Shown here: in pieces, positions 20,003 through 27,483 of the stretch
How positions within the stretch are numbered: position 1 is the stretch's first letter
Layout of the letters: each line of letters begins with the position of its first letter
NCBI RefSeq assembly: GCF_001895045.1
Contig: NZ_BDAM01000002.1
Span: 240,478-304,477 of the forward strand
Length of the DNA stretch: 64,000 bases
Origin: Rhodococcus coprophilus NBRC 100603
GTDB lineage: Bacteria; Actinomycetota; Actinomycetes; Mycobacteriales; Mycobacteriaceae
Direction: 5' to 3'
Notes under the pieces: model-generated
Told to the model about the DNA's origin: nothing
Databases searched by the model: none
What the model saw: only the letters and a program-made list of their open reading frames with translations
Translations under genes and position numbers: made by a program

Positions 20003-21196
20003 ATGATTCCGCCGTCCGCCGGCGACAGTTTCTCCGCTGCCGGGCGTTACGGCCCGCGGGTCCTGCGCCGAACGGTTGCCGTCGGCGCGGGTGCTGCGCT
20101 GTACGGGGTGCTCGTCGCGGCCACCAACCGGTTCACTCTCCCGCGCCTGCACGACGGTGCCGACGTCACCGAACCGGTGACCGTCGTCGTTCCGGCCCGC
20201 GACGAAGCCTCCCGGATCGCGTCCGTCGTCGCCGACCTCCGCGCACAGCGCGGGGTCCCGCAATTGCGCATCACGATCCTGGACGACGACTCCTCCGACG
20301 ACACCTTCGAAATCGCCCGGCAGGCTGCGGGCGACGATCCACGTGTGACGGTGGTGCGTTCCACCACGCCGCCCCCGCCCGGCTGGACCGGCAAGGCCGC
20401 AGCGTGTGAGCGCGCCTTCGCCCTGGCCGATCCGGGTGAGACCGGCGTCGTGGTGTTCATCGACGCAGACGTCCGGCTACGACCCGGCGCGATCGCCGCA
20501 GCGGTAGCACTGCTGCGCGCACGTTCTGCGGCGCTCGTGTCGCCGTGGCCGTTCCAGGTCGCGGGCTCCGCGGCGGAGCGCCTCGTGCAGCCCCTGCTGT
20601 TCTGGTCGTGGTTCTCGCTCTTGCCGGTCGCGCTCTCCCACCGCACGCGGCGGCCGTCGATGGCCGTCGCCTGTGGGCAGTTCCTCGCCTTCGACACAGC
20701 GGAATATCGCGGCATCGGGGGGCATTCGGCGGTCGCGGCAAGCGCCACCGAGGACCTCGATCTGGCGCGGTCGCTGCGCCGGGCCGGACGGGCGACGGTC
20801 GTCGCCGCGGGTGGCCCACTCGTGTCGTGCCGCATGTACGAGGGCCGCGCTGCCGTGTCGCGCGGTTACACGCGCTGGCTGTGGTCGGCGTTCGGATCCC
20901 GGACGGGCGCGGCTGCCGTCGTCACGGCTTACACGGTCGCGTACGTGATTCCCCCGGTGGCCGCGCTGACGGGACGTGGCCGCGTCCGGCGCTGGGGGGT
21001 ACTGGGCACGAGCGCGGCGGTGCTCTCACGACTGATCGCGAGGTCGGCCGAACGGGGCACCAGGCTCGGCGCCGCCGACACCCTGGGCGCTGCCGCGCAC
21101 CCGCTGTCCATCCTCGTCTTCGGGTGGCTGACCGCCGCTTCCGTCCGCGTCCGCAGCGCGGGCCGAGCGGTCTGGAAAGACCGTCTCCTGCCCTGA
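20003..21196 (+). CDS. Family 2 glycosyltransferase, probable carotenoid glycosyltransferase (CruC-like)
   Basis: A 397-aa GT2 enzyme with an N-terminal membrane segment near residues 25-40 and the GT-A core starting VTVVVPARDEASRI. It has the DDDSSDDT loop, the DXD-type FIDADVRL, and ATEDLDLARSLRRAG, the ED motif. Two hydrophobic segments near residues 315-385 anchor the C-terminus. GT2 proteins of this shape (CruC and relatives) glycosylate carotenoid hydroxyls. The substrate is inferred from the operon only. It begins 5 bp after lppM and ends about 40 bp from the convergent metF. Confidence 0.7.
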   Translation: MIPPSAGDSFSAAGRYGPRVLRRTVAVGAGAALYGVLVAATNRFTLPRLHDGADVTEPVTVVVPARDEASRIASVVADLRAQRGVPQLRITILDDDSSDDTFEIARQAAGDDPRVTVVRSTTPPPPGWTGKAAACERAFALADPGETGVVVFIDADVRLRPGAIAAAVALLRARSAALVSPWPFQVAGSAAERLVQPLLFWSWFSLLPVALSHRTRRPSMAVACGQFLAFDTAEYRGIGGHSAVAASATEDLDLARSLRRAGRATVVAAGGPLVSCRMYEGRAAVSRGYTRWLWSAFGSRTGAAAVVTAYTVAYVIPPVAALTGRGRVRRWGVLGTSAAVLSRLIARSAERGTRLGAADTLGAAAHPLSILVFGWLTAASVRVRSAGRAVWKDRLLP

Positions 21197-21238
21197 TCGG
21201 TCGGGTGATCGGACAGGCCGATCGGATGCCCGGGTCGC

Positions 21239-22225
21239 TCAGACCGGCTGCCCGGCAGGCACGGTGGACCGGACCTCGATACCGAGGCGCGTGAGCACCT
21301 CGCTGGTCGCGCGGGCGAAGTTGAGAGTGATGAAATGCAGGCACGGTGCGCCTTCGGCGATCAGCCGTTCGCACATCTCGGTCGCAACCTCGATGCCGAC
21401 CTCACGCACGGCGGCGCGGTCCTCTTCGGGTCCGTCTCCTGCCGCGCGCACCAACCGTTCCTCGAGGGACGGGGGCAGCTTCGAGCCGGACAGTTCGAGG
21501 CTCCGGCGCGCCGAACGCAGCGAGGTGATCGGCATGATCTCCGGAATGATCGGCTTGGCAGCCTGTTCCGGATCGCACGCCTCGACGCGGTCGCGCAAGC
21601 GCAGGTAGTGCTCGACATCGAAGAACATCTGCGTGATCGAGTATTCGGCGCCGGCGCGCAGTTTCCGGACGAGATACCGGGTGTCGTGATCGAGGTCCGG
21701 CGAGCGGTGGTGTCCTTCGGGGAACGACGCGACCCCGACGTGGAAATCACCGAGGTCACGAACCAGCCGCACGAGTTCGTCGGCATGCTCGAGACCGTCG
21801 GGGTGCTTCTCCCATTCGCCCAGCGGATTACCCGGCGGGTCTCCGCGCAACGCGAGGATGTTGGTGATGCCACGGTCGGCGTAGGCACCGACCATCGCGC
21901 GGATCTCGTCGATGCTGTGCCCGACGGCGGTGAGGTGGGCAACCGGGAGAAGGGTGGTCTCCTCCGCGAGGTCACCGGTGACTCGCACGGTTCGGTCCCG
22001 TGTCGATCCGCCGGCCCCGTAGGTCATGGACACGAAGGCCGGGCCGAGCCGTTCGAACGTGCGCACGGCACGCCACAGTCGCGCCTCGGCGTCCGCGTCC
22101 CGAGGCGGCGAGAACTCGACCGAGAAGGGAATCCTGCCTGTCCGTGCGGCACCGAGACGGTCCACGATGGATGGGGTGCGGGACTCTCCGCCGTCCTCGG
22201 TCGCCCTGACCAGATCGTTTTCCAC
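21239..22225 (-). CDS. metF: 5,10-methylenetetrahydrofolate reductase MetF
   Basis: A 328-aa TIM-barrel flavoenzyme that makes 5-methyl-THF for methionine synthesis. Recognisable segments are FSVEFSPPRD near the N-terminus, FVSMTYGAGGSTRDRT, LTAVGHS, NILALRGDPPG and QMFFDVEHYLRL, all standard MTHFR motifs. GTG 22225 gives an N-terminus and length normal for MetF. A longer frame to 22435 runs through the divergent GGPP synthase promoter. In M. tuberculosis an MTHFR-like gene (Rv2172c) lies at the same place. Confidence 0.92.
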   Translation of the reverse strand: MENDLVRATEDGGESRTPSIVDRLGAARTGRIPFSVEFSPPRDADAEARLWRAVRTFERLGPAFVSMTYGAGGSTRDRTVRVTGDLAEETTLLPVAHLTAVGHSIDEIRAMVGAYADRGITNILALRGDPPGNPLGEWEKHPDGLEHADELVRLVRDLGDFHVGVASFPEGHHRSPDLDHDTRYLVRKLRAGAEYSITQMFFDVEHYLRLRDRVEACDPEQAAKPIIPEIMPITSLRSARRSLELSGSKLPPSLEERLVRAAGDGPEEDRAAVREVGIEVATEMCERLIAEGAPCLHFITLNFARATSEVLTRLGIEVRSTVPAGQPV

Positions 22226-22325
22226 CCATTCAGCATAGGGCGCGGGCTTTCCGGTCCGGTGCTCGGCGACCCCTGCCGGGGACCGATAGGGTGGTCCGAG
22301 GTGCCGGGACCGTTGCAGTCCGACG

Positions 22326-23450
22326 GTGCCGAGCACATCGACCAGGAGGTTTGTCCTGTCCACCGGAGCCGATCCCGTGCCCGCCCTTTCGCTTCCCGGC
22401 CTCGTCGAGGACACACTGCGCGAGTTCTTCGCCACCCGCGCCGAGCTGGTCGATTCGGTCGGCGGTGGTTACCGCGAGGCCGTCGCCACACTGCAGTCGT
22501 TCGTGCTGCGCGGCGGCAAGCGAGTCCGTCCGTCGTTCGCCTGGACGGGCTGGCTCGGCGCCGGCGGCGATCCGGCCGGTCCCGATTCGCAGGCCGTGCT
22601 GCGTGCATGCTCCGCACTCGAGCTGGTGCAGGCGGGTGCGCTCGTCCACGACGACATCATCGATGCGTCCACCACTCGCCGAGGCTTTCCCACCGTGCAC
22701 GTGGAGTTCGCGGCCCGGCACCGCGGCGCCGGCTGGCACGGCGCGCCGGAGCAGTTCGGTGAGGCCGCTGCCATTCTCCTCGGCGATCTCGCCCTGGTCT
22801 GGGCCGACGACATGGTGCGCGAGTCGGGGTTGTCCGCCGAGCAGCTCGCGCGGGTGACGCCGGTGTGGTCCGCGATGAGGACCGAAGTCCTCGGCGGCCA
22901 GTACCTCGACATCGTCGGCGAGGTCGCGTCGGACGAAACGGTCGAGGCCGCGACCCGTGTGAACCGGTACAAGACCGCCGCCTACACGATCGAACGGCCG
23001 CTGCACATCGGTGCAGCGATCGCCGGTGCGGACGACGAGCTGATCGCCGCGTACCGGCGGTTCGGCACCGACATCGGCCTGGCGTTCCAGCTTCGCGACG
23101 ACCTGCTGGGAGTTTTCGGCGACCCCGCCGTCACCGGCAAGCCCTCCGGGGACGACCTTCGCGCCGGCAAACGCACGGTCCTGCTCGCACTCGCGCTCGA
23201 ATCCGCGGACGCCACCGACCCGGCCGCGGGACGCGCCCTGCGCGACGCGATCGGGGCCGACCTGACGGAGGACGAAGTGGAGCGGATTCGTGGCCTGCTC
23301 GTCGACCTCGGCGCGGTGGACCTGGTCGAGCAGCGCATCACCGCACTCACCGACAGCGCGTTCGAGGCGCTCGACTCGTCTGCCGCCACCGACGAGGGGA
23401 AAGAGCGGTTACGCGCGTCCGCGTACGCCGCGACTCGCCGCACAGCCTGA
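22326..23450 (+). CDS. Geranylgeranyl diphosphate synthase-type polyprenyl synthetase (IdsA2-like)
   Basis: Trans-prenyltransferase that builds C20 or similar diphosphates from IPP and DMAPP. It has the first Asp-rich motif LVHDDIIDAS and the second LRDDLLGVFGD, with GGKRVRP and KTAAYT between and before them. It overlaps crtI by 1 nt (TGATG), so carotenoid precursor supply is likely. The start is doubtful: GTG 22326 has no ribosome site, while AGGAGG (22344-22349) sits 6 nt before an in-frame CTG at 22356 that would give (f)MSTGADPVPA. I keep 22326 as the outer limit. Confidence 0.9.
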   Translation: MPSTSTRRFVLSTGADPVPALSLPGLVEDTLREFFATRAELVDSVGGGYREAVATLQSFVLRGGKRVRPSFAWTGWLGAGGDPAGPDSQAVLRACSALELVQAGALVHDDIIDASTTRRGFPTVHVEFAARHRGAGWHGAPEQFGEAAAILLGDLALVWADDMVRESGLSAEQLARVTPVWSAMRTEVLGGQYLDIVGEVASDETVEAATRVNRYKTAAYTIERPLHIGAAIAGADDELIAAYRRFGTDIGLAFQLRDDLLGVFGDPAVTGKPSGDDLRAGKRTVLLALALESADATDPAAGRALRDAIGADLTEDEVERIRGLLVDLGAVDLVEQRITALTDSAFEALDSSAATDEGKERLRASAYAATRRTA

Positions 23451-25021
23451 TGCCCACACGCACGGTGCCGGGCGCGCATCGCGTCGTCGTGGTCGGCGCC
23501 GGACTGGCGGGCCTCGCTGCGGCCCTGCATCTTCGTGGTGCAGGGAAAGAGGTGACGGTGCTCGAGCGGGCCGGCACTGTCGGCGGCCGGGTCGGGACCT
23601 ACACCGGGCCCGGCTACGAGATCGACAACGGCGCGACGGTGCTGACCATGCCCGAACTGATCGCCGACGCACTCGCCGCGGTGGGAACCGACTTCGCGTC
23701 GGTGGATCCGCCGCTGCGCTTGTCCCGCCTCTCCCCCACCTATCACGCCCGGTTCGACGACCGAAGCACCCTCGACGTCCACTCGGACCCGGACGCGATG
23801 GCCGCGGAGATCACGCGGCTGTGCGGCCCGGACGAAGCCCAGCGCTATCTCCGCCTCCGCCACTGGCTCGCCGACATCTTCGACGCCGAGTTCGACCGGT
23901 TCATGGACGCGAATTTCGATTCGCCGCTCGATCTGGTCTCTTCGCCCGCCGCCGTCCGCGACCTGCTGCGCCTGCTCCGGATCGGCGGCTTCGGGCGGCT
24001 CGGGGCGCAGGTCGGCCGACGGGTCACGGACCCGCGATTGCGCCGGGTGTTCACCTTCCAGGCGCTCTACGCGGGAGTCGCTCCCGCGCGGGCGCTCGCG
24101 GTGTACGGCGCGATCGCTCATATGGACACGACACTCGGCGTGTACGCCGTCGAAGGCGGCATGCGCCGGATCGCCCGGTCCATGTCCGAGGCATTCGTCG
24201 GCGCGGGCGGGCGACTGCACCTCGGCGCCGACGTGGATTCCCTCGACCTCGAGGCCGGGCGGGTCACAGCGGTGCGCACGGCGGACGGTCGCCGCTTCGA
24301 GTGCGACGCGGTGGTGCTCACCGCCGGTTCGCCCCTCGTCGACGATCTGCTGCCTGCGCGCCGACGCCGCCGAACTCTTGCGGCTCCGTCGGCTGTGGTG
24401 CTTCACGGCACCATCCCCACCGAGGTCTCCCGCACCTGGGACGCCGGGCACCACCACGTCATCGACTTCGGCGGTGCGTGGGAACGCACGTTCGCCGAGA
24501 TCACCCGGCCGCGGGGACGCGGACGGCTGATGTCGGATCCTTCCTTACTGATCACGCGGCCCGCCGTCTCCGATCCGGGGCAACTCCTGGAGCGCGACGG
24601 CACCGAGCACGAACCGCTGTCGGTACTCGCACCGTGCCCGAACCTCGACAGCGCACCGTTGGACTGGGCCGCGCTGTCCGACCCCTACCGGCGCGACCTG
24701 CTCGCCGTTCTCGAATCCCGCGGCTACCGCGGCGTGGCCGACGGGTTCCGGGTCGACCATGTCGACACTCCCGCGACGTGGCACGCCCGGGGGATGATCG
24801 CCGGTAGTCCGTTCGCTGCGGCGCACGTGTTCCGTCAGACGGGGCCGTTCCGCCGTCGCAATCTCGACCCCCGGTTCCCGAATGTCGTGCTCGCAGGGTC
24901 GGATACCGTGCCCGGAGTCGGTGTTCCGACCGTGCTGATGTCGGGGCGCCTGGCCGCCGAACGTCTCGGCGCGGGGCGCGTGCCACGGACTAGGGAGTCG
25001 CCGGGCGCACGCCTCCACTAA
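23450..25021 (+). CDS. crtI: Phytoene desaturase family protein CrtI
   Basis: A 523-aa FAD-dependent desaturase. The N-terminal fold is VVVVGAGLAGLAAALHL with VLERAGTVGGRVGTY. The middle carries FTFQALYAGVAPARALAVYG and GVYAVEGGMRRIA, and the end has AGSDTVPGVGVPTVLMSGRLAAERL, all CrtI signatures. It should dehydrogenate phytoene towards lycopene; a CrtD-like desaturase role on a hydrated carotenoid is an alternative. It is coupled to the GGPP synthase by a TGATG overlap. No crtB (phytoene synthase) is in this window. Confidence 0.88.
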   Translation: MPTRTVPGAHRVVVVGAGLAGLAAALHLRGAGKEVTVLERAGTVGGRVGTYTGPGYEIDNGATVLTMPELIADALAAVGTDFASVDPPLRLSRLSPTYHARFDDRSTLDVHSDPDAMAAEITRLCGPDEAQRYLRLRHWLADIFDAEFDRFMDANFDSPLDLVSSPAAVRDLLRLLRIGGFGRLGAQVGRRVTDPRLRRVFTFQALYAGVAPARALAVYGAIAHMDTTLGVYAVEGGMRRIARSMSEAFVGAGGRLHLGADVDSLDLEAGRVTAVRTADGRRFECDAVVLTAGSPLVDDLLPARRRRRTLAAPSAVVLHGTIPTEVSRTWDAGHHHVIDFGGAWERTFAEITRPRGRGRLMSDPSLLITRPAVSDPGQLLERDGTEHEPLSVLAPCPNLDSAPLDWAALSDPYRRDLLAVLESRGYRGVADGFRVDHVDTPATWHARGMIAGSPFAAAHVFRQTGPFRRRNLDPRFPNVVLAGSDTVPGVGVPTVLMSGRLAAERLGAGRVPRTRESPGARLH

Positions 25022-25030
25022 ACTGTCAGC

Positions 25031-25084
25031 GTTCGTCAGCACACTGCTCGTCAGCACACCCGTTGTGAGCACACCGTTCGTCAG
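25031..25084. repeat. Degenerate 15-16-bp tandem repeat upstream of mptA
   Basis: Four imperfect copies of a unit like GTTCGTCAGCACACY (copies begin at about 25031, 25046, 25062 and 25076) lie between crtI and the mannosyltransferase gene. The last copy is partial. They fall in the leader of mptA and are too short and degenerate for CRISPR. Confidence 0.6.
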
Positions 25085-25131
25085 ACCCTGCGCTCCGCGC
25101 CGGCACCGCTTCCGGGGAGGAACCCACACCC

Positions 25132-26808
25132 ATGTCGTCCCCTGCCGCCCCCGATGCCGACCCGCAGGACAGATCGGCGGCGGGCCCGGCAGCGTCCGCC
25201 TCTTCGGAGGGTGACGTCTCTACCGGCCGCGCGCCGAACAGTCGCGTGACGACGAACCGGGTCACGGCCTTCCTTCGCAGTCCTGCCGGCAATGCCGCCG
25301 TTCTCGGCACATGCGGCTCGATCCTCATGACCTTCGGAAGCTTCGGCGCCGGCAGCGTCCGGCGGAAGGATCCGCTGCTCGAGGAGATGTTCCTGTCCTG
25401 GCTGCGGTTCGGCCACGGCCAGTTGCTGTCGGTGATCATTCTCTGGGTCGGTGTGCTGATCATGATCGGCGCATGGGTCCGCGTCGGGCGGGCGACTCTT
25501 GCCGGCACGGTCGGCCTGCGCGACCTGTGGACCATGCTCCCGGCCTGGACGGCACCGCTGCTGGTAGCGACCCCGATGTTCAGCCGCGACGCCTACTCGT
25601 ACCTCGCGCAGGGCGCGATGCTGCGCGCCGGCTTCGACCCGTACACCGACGGCCCGGTGGTCAATCCCGGAGTGTTGCTCGACAACGTCAGCAACGTGTG
25701 GACGACGACGACCACCCCGTACGGTCCGGTCCACCTGCTGCTCGGCTCCGGCATCACTGCGCTCACCGGCGACAACGTGGTCTCGGGCACCTGGCTGTGG
25801 CGGATCACGATGCTGCCCGGCCTGTTCCTGATGGCCTGGGCCGTACCCAAGCTGGCACGCCGGATGGGCGGCAACCCCGCGATCGCACTCTGGCTCGCGG
25901 TGCTCAATCCCCTCGTACTCATCCACCTCGTCGGTGGGGTCCACAACGAACTGCTCATGGTCGGACTGATGACGGCGGGCATCGTCCTCGTCCTCCAGGG
26001 ACGTCATATGGGAGGCATCGCGCTGGTGTCCCTCGGGGCGGCGATCAAAGCCACCGCCGGGCTCGCGCTGCCCTTCCTGATCTGGGTGTGGATGATTCAC
26101 GAACGCGACCGCGCACTCGCCGAAGGGCGGGAACCCGCCGCGCCGGTGCGATCGTTCTTCAAGGCCGTCGGGGCCGGGTTCGCGGTGTTCGTGGCGGTCT
26201 TCGGAGGCGCCTCACTGCTCGCCGGCGTGGGTATCGGCTGGCTGACGGCGCTGTCCGGCTCCTCGAAGATCATCAACTGGCTGTCGGTCCCCACGGTGAT
26301 CGCACACGTGGGCACATGGATCACGCCGTGGCGACTCGGTTCGATCCTCGACATCACCCGGATGCTCTGCGCGCTCGCGCTCGTCGCGATCCTCGCGTGG
26401 GCGTGGTGGCGCTTCCGCCGCACCGAGCGCGACGCCGTTCTGGGCATCGTGGTGGCGCTGACCGCCGTGACTTTGCTGTCCCCCGCCGCGCTGCCCTGGT
26501 ACTACTCGTGGCCGCTCGCGGTCGCCGCGGCCTTCGCCCTGTCGACCCGCAGCCTCATGATCCTGGTGGGCCTGTCGACATGGCTCATGCTGATCTTCAA
26601 CCCGGACGGGTCGATCGGCATGTACAACCTTGCGCACGTGGCGCTCGCGGTGGTGGCAGCCGTCATCGCCGCGCGATCGCTCACGACCCGCGATCCGCTG
26701 CGGCTGGGGTCCCGGCCCAAGCCTGCCCACGACACGGCTGCCCCCGGCAAGCCTGCCCACGACACGGCTCTCCCGGACAAGCCGGCGCAAGCGGTCCGCG
26801 AGGACTGA
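25132..26808 (+). CDS. mptA: Alpha-1,6-mannosyltransferase MptA (GT-C family)
   Basis: Polyprenyl-phosphomannose-dependent mannosyltransferase that extends the mannan core of lipomannan and lipoarabinomannan on the outer face of the membrane. The 558-aa protein has about 13 hydrophobic segments. The GT-C acidic motif is in the first large loop (MFSRDAYSYLAQGAML), followed by GFDPYTDGP and TPYGPVHLLLG. Position next to the Rv2175c-pknL pair favours MptA over its paralogue MptB. The C-terminal tail holds two copies of KPAHDTA. GGGGAGG lies 11 nt before the ATG. Confidence 0.88.
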   Translation: MSSPAAPDADPQDRSAAGPAASASSEGDVSTGRAPNSRVTTNRVTAFLRSPAGNAAVLGTCGSILMTFGSFGAGSVRRKDPLLEEMFLSWLRFGHGQLLSVIILWVGVLIMIGAWVRVGRATLAGTVGLRDLWTMLPAWTAPLLVATPMFSRDAYSYLAQGAMLRAGFDPYTDGPVVNPGVLLDNVSNVWTTTTTPYGPVHLLLGSGITALTGDNVVSGTWLWRITMLPGLFLMAWAVPKLARRMGGNPAIALWLAVLNPLVLIHLVGGVHNELLMVGLMTAGIVLVLQGRHMGGIALVSLGAAIKATAGLALPFLIWVWMIHERDRALAEGREPAAPVRSFFKAVGAGFAVFVAVFGGASLLAGVGIGWLTALSGSSKIINWLSVPTVIAHVGTWITPWRLGSILDITRMLCALALVAILAWAWWRFRRTERDAVLGIVVALTAVTLLSPAALPWYYSWPLAVAAAFALSTRSLMILVGLSTWLMLIFNPDGSIGMYNLAHVALAVVAAVIAARSLTTRDPLRLGSRPKPAHDTAAPGKPAHDTALPDKPAQAVRED

Positions 26809-26903
26809 CTCCGGACCGCCGGGCGCGACGGGCGACGGCCGCGGCGCACCTGTGCAGCCGTCGGGCTCACACAGGTCGCCTCAGCGTCCGCCCGTTCCGT
26901 CCG

Positions 26904-27308
26904 TCAGAAGGCGAGAGCCTGAGCCCGCCGCACGACCTCACGCGCCGAGTCGGTGTGCAACGCCGCGATCGGACACCCACCCGGAAGCGTGTCGTCGTCG
27001 TGGAACAGCCACTCGAGGATCTCCTCGTCGCGGAATCCGCCGTCGTGAAGCACGGCGAGCAGCCCCCGAAGCGGCCGCAGGACTTGCCCGTCCTCGTCGA
27101 AGAACGCCTTGGGCACCACGGGCACGCGGTTGCGCTTGAGCGCGAGCAGCTGGCGGTCGCGCAGCATCTGGTGGACGCGGACGATCGGGACGTCGAGGCG
27201 TTGTGCCACGTCGACGAGCTGATATACGGAGATGGATGGGTCGAGGACGTCGTCGCAATAGGGAATCGCACTCACTCCACCACGGTATCGTCGCTCATCC
27301 ACGGGCAT
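26904..27308 (-). CDS. Rv2175c family winged-helix DNA-binding protein
   Basis: A 134-aa protein matching the mycobacterial Rv2175c family, a DNA-binding protein and known substrate of kinase PknL. The N-terminal half has a helix-turn-helix (YQLVDVAQRLDVPIVRVHQML). The C-terminal half has RPLRGLLAVLHDGGFRDEEILEWLF and ends EVVRRAQALAF, both conserved in the family. It is divergent from pknL with about 175 bp between, as in mycobacteria. The start may instead be GTG 27275; neither has a clear ribosome site. Confidence 0.88.
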   Translation of the reverse strand: MPVDERRYRGGVSAIPYCDDVLDPSISVYQLVDVAQRLDVPIVRVHQMLRDRQLLALKRNRVPVVPKAFFDEDGQVLRPLRGLLAVLHDGGFRDEEILEWLFHDDDTLPGGCPIAALHTDSAREVVRRAQALAF

Positions 27309-27483
27309 CTACGCGGCTGCCGGTTCGACGGTCTGGCTACCATCTACAGAGGACGAGATCGGCTTGCGCGGCAGCGACGACGTACTCCGTCTCGCCGGCA
27401 CCACGGCAGTGGTGTCCGGTGCCGGTTGTCGATGATCCACACCAGAGACGGGGGTACACCGGGTGACCGCTGGAGGCGACCGA

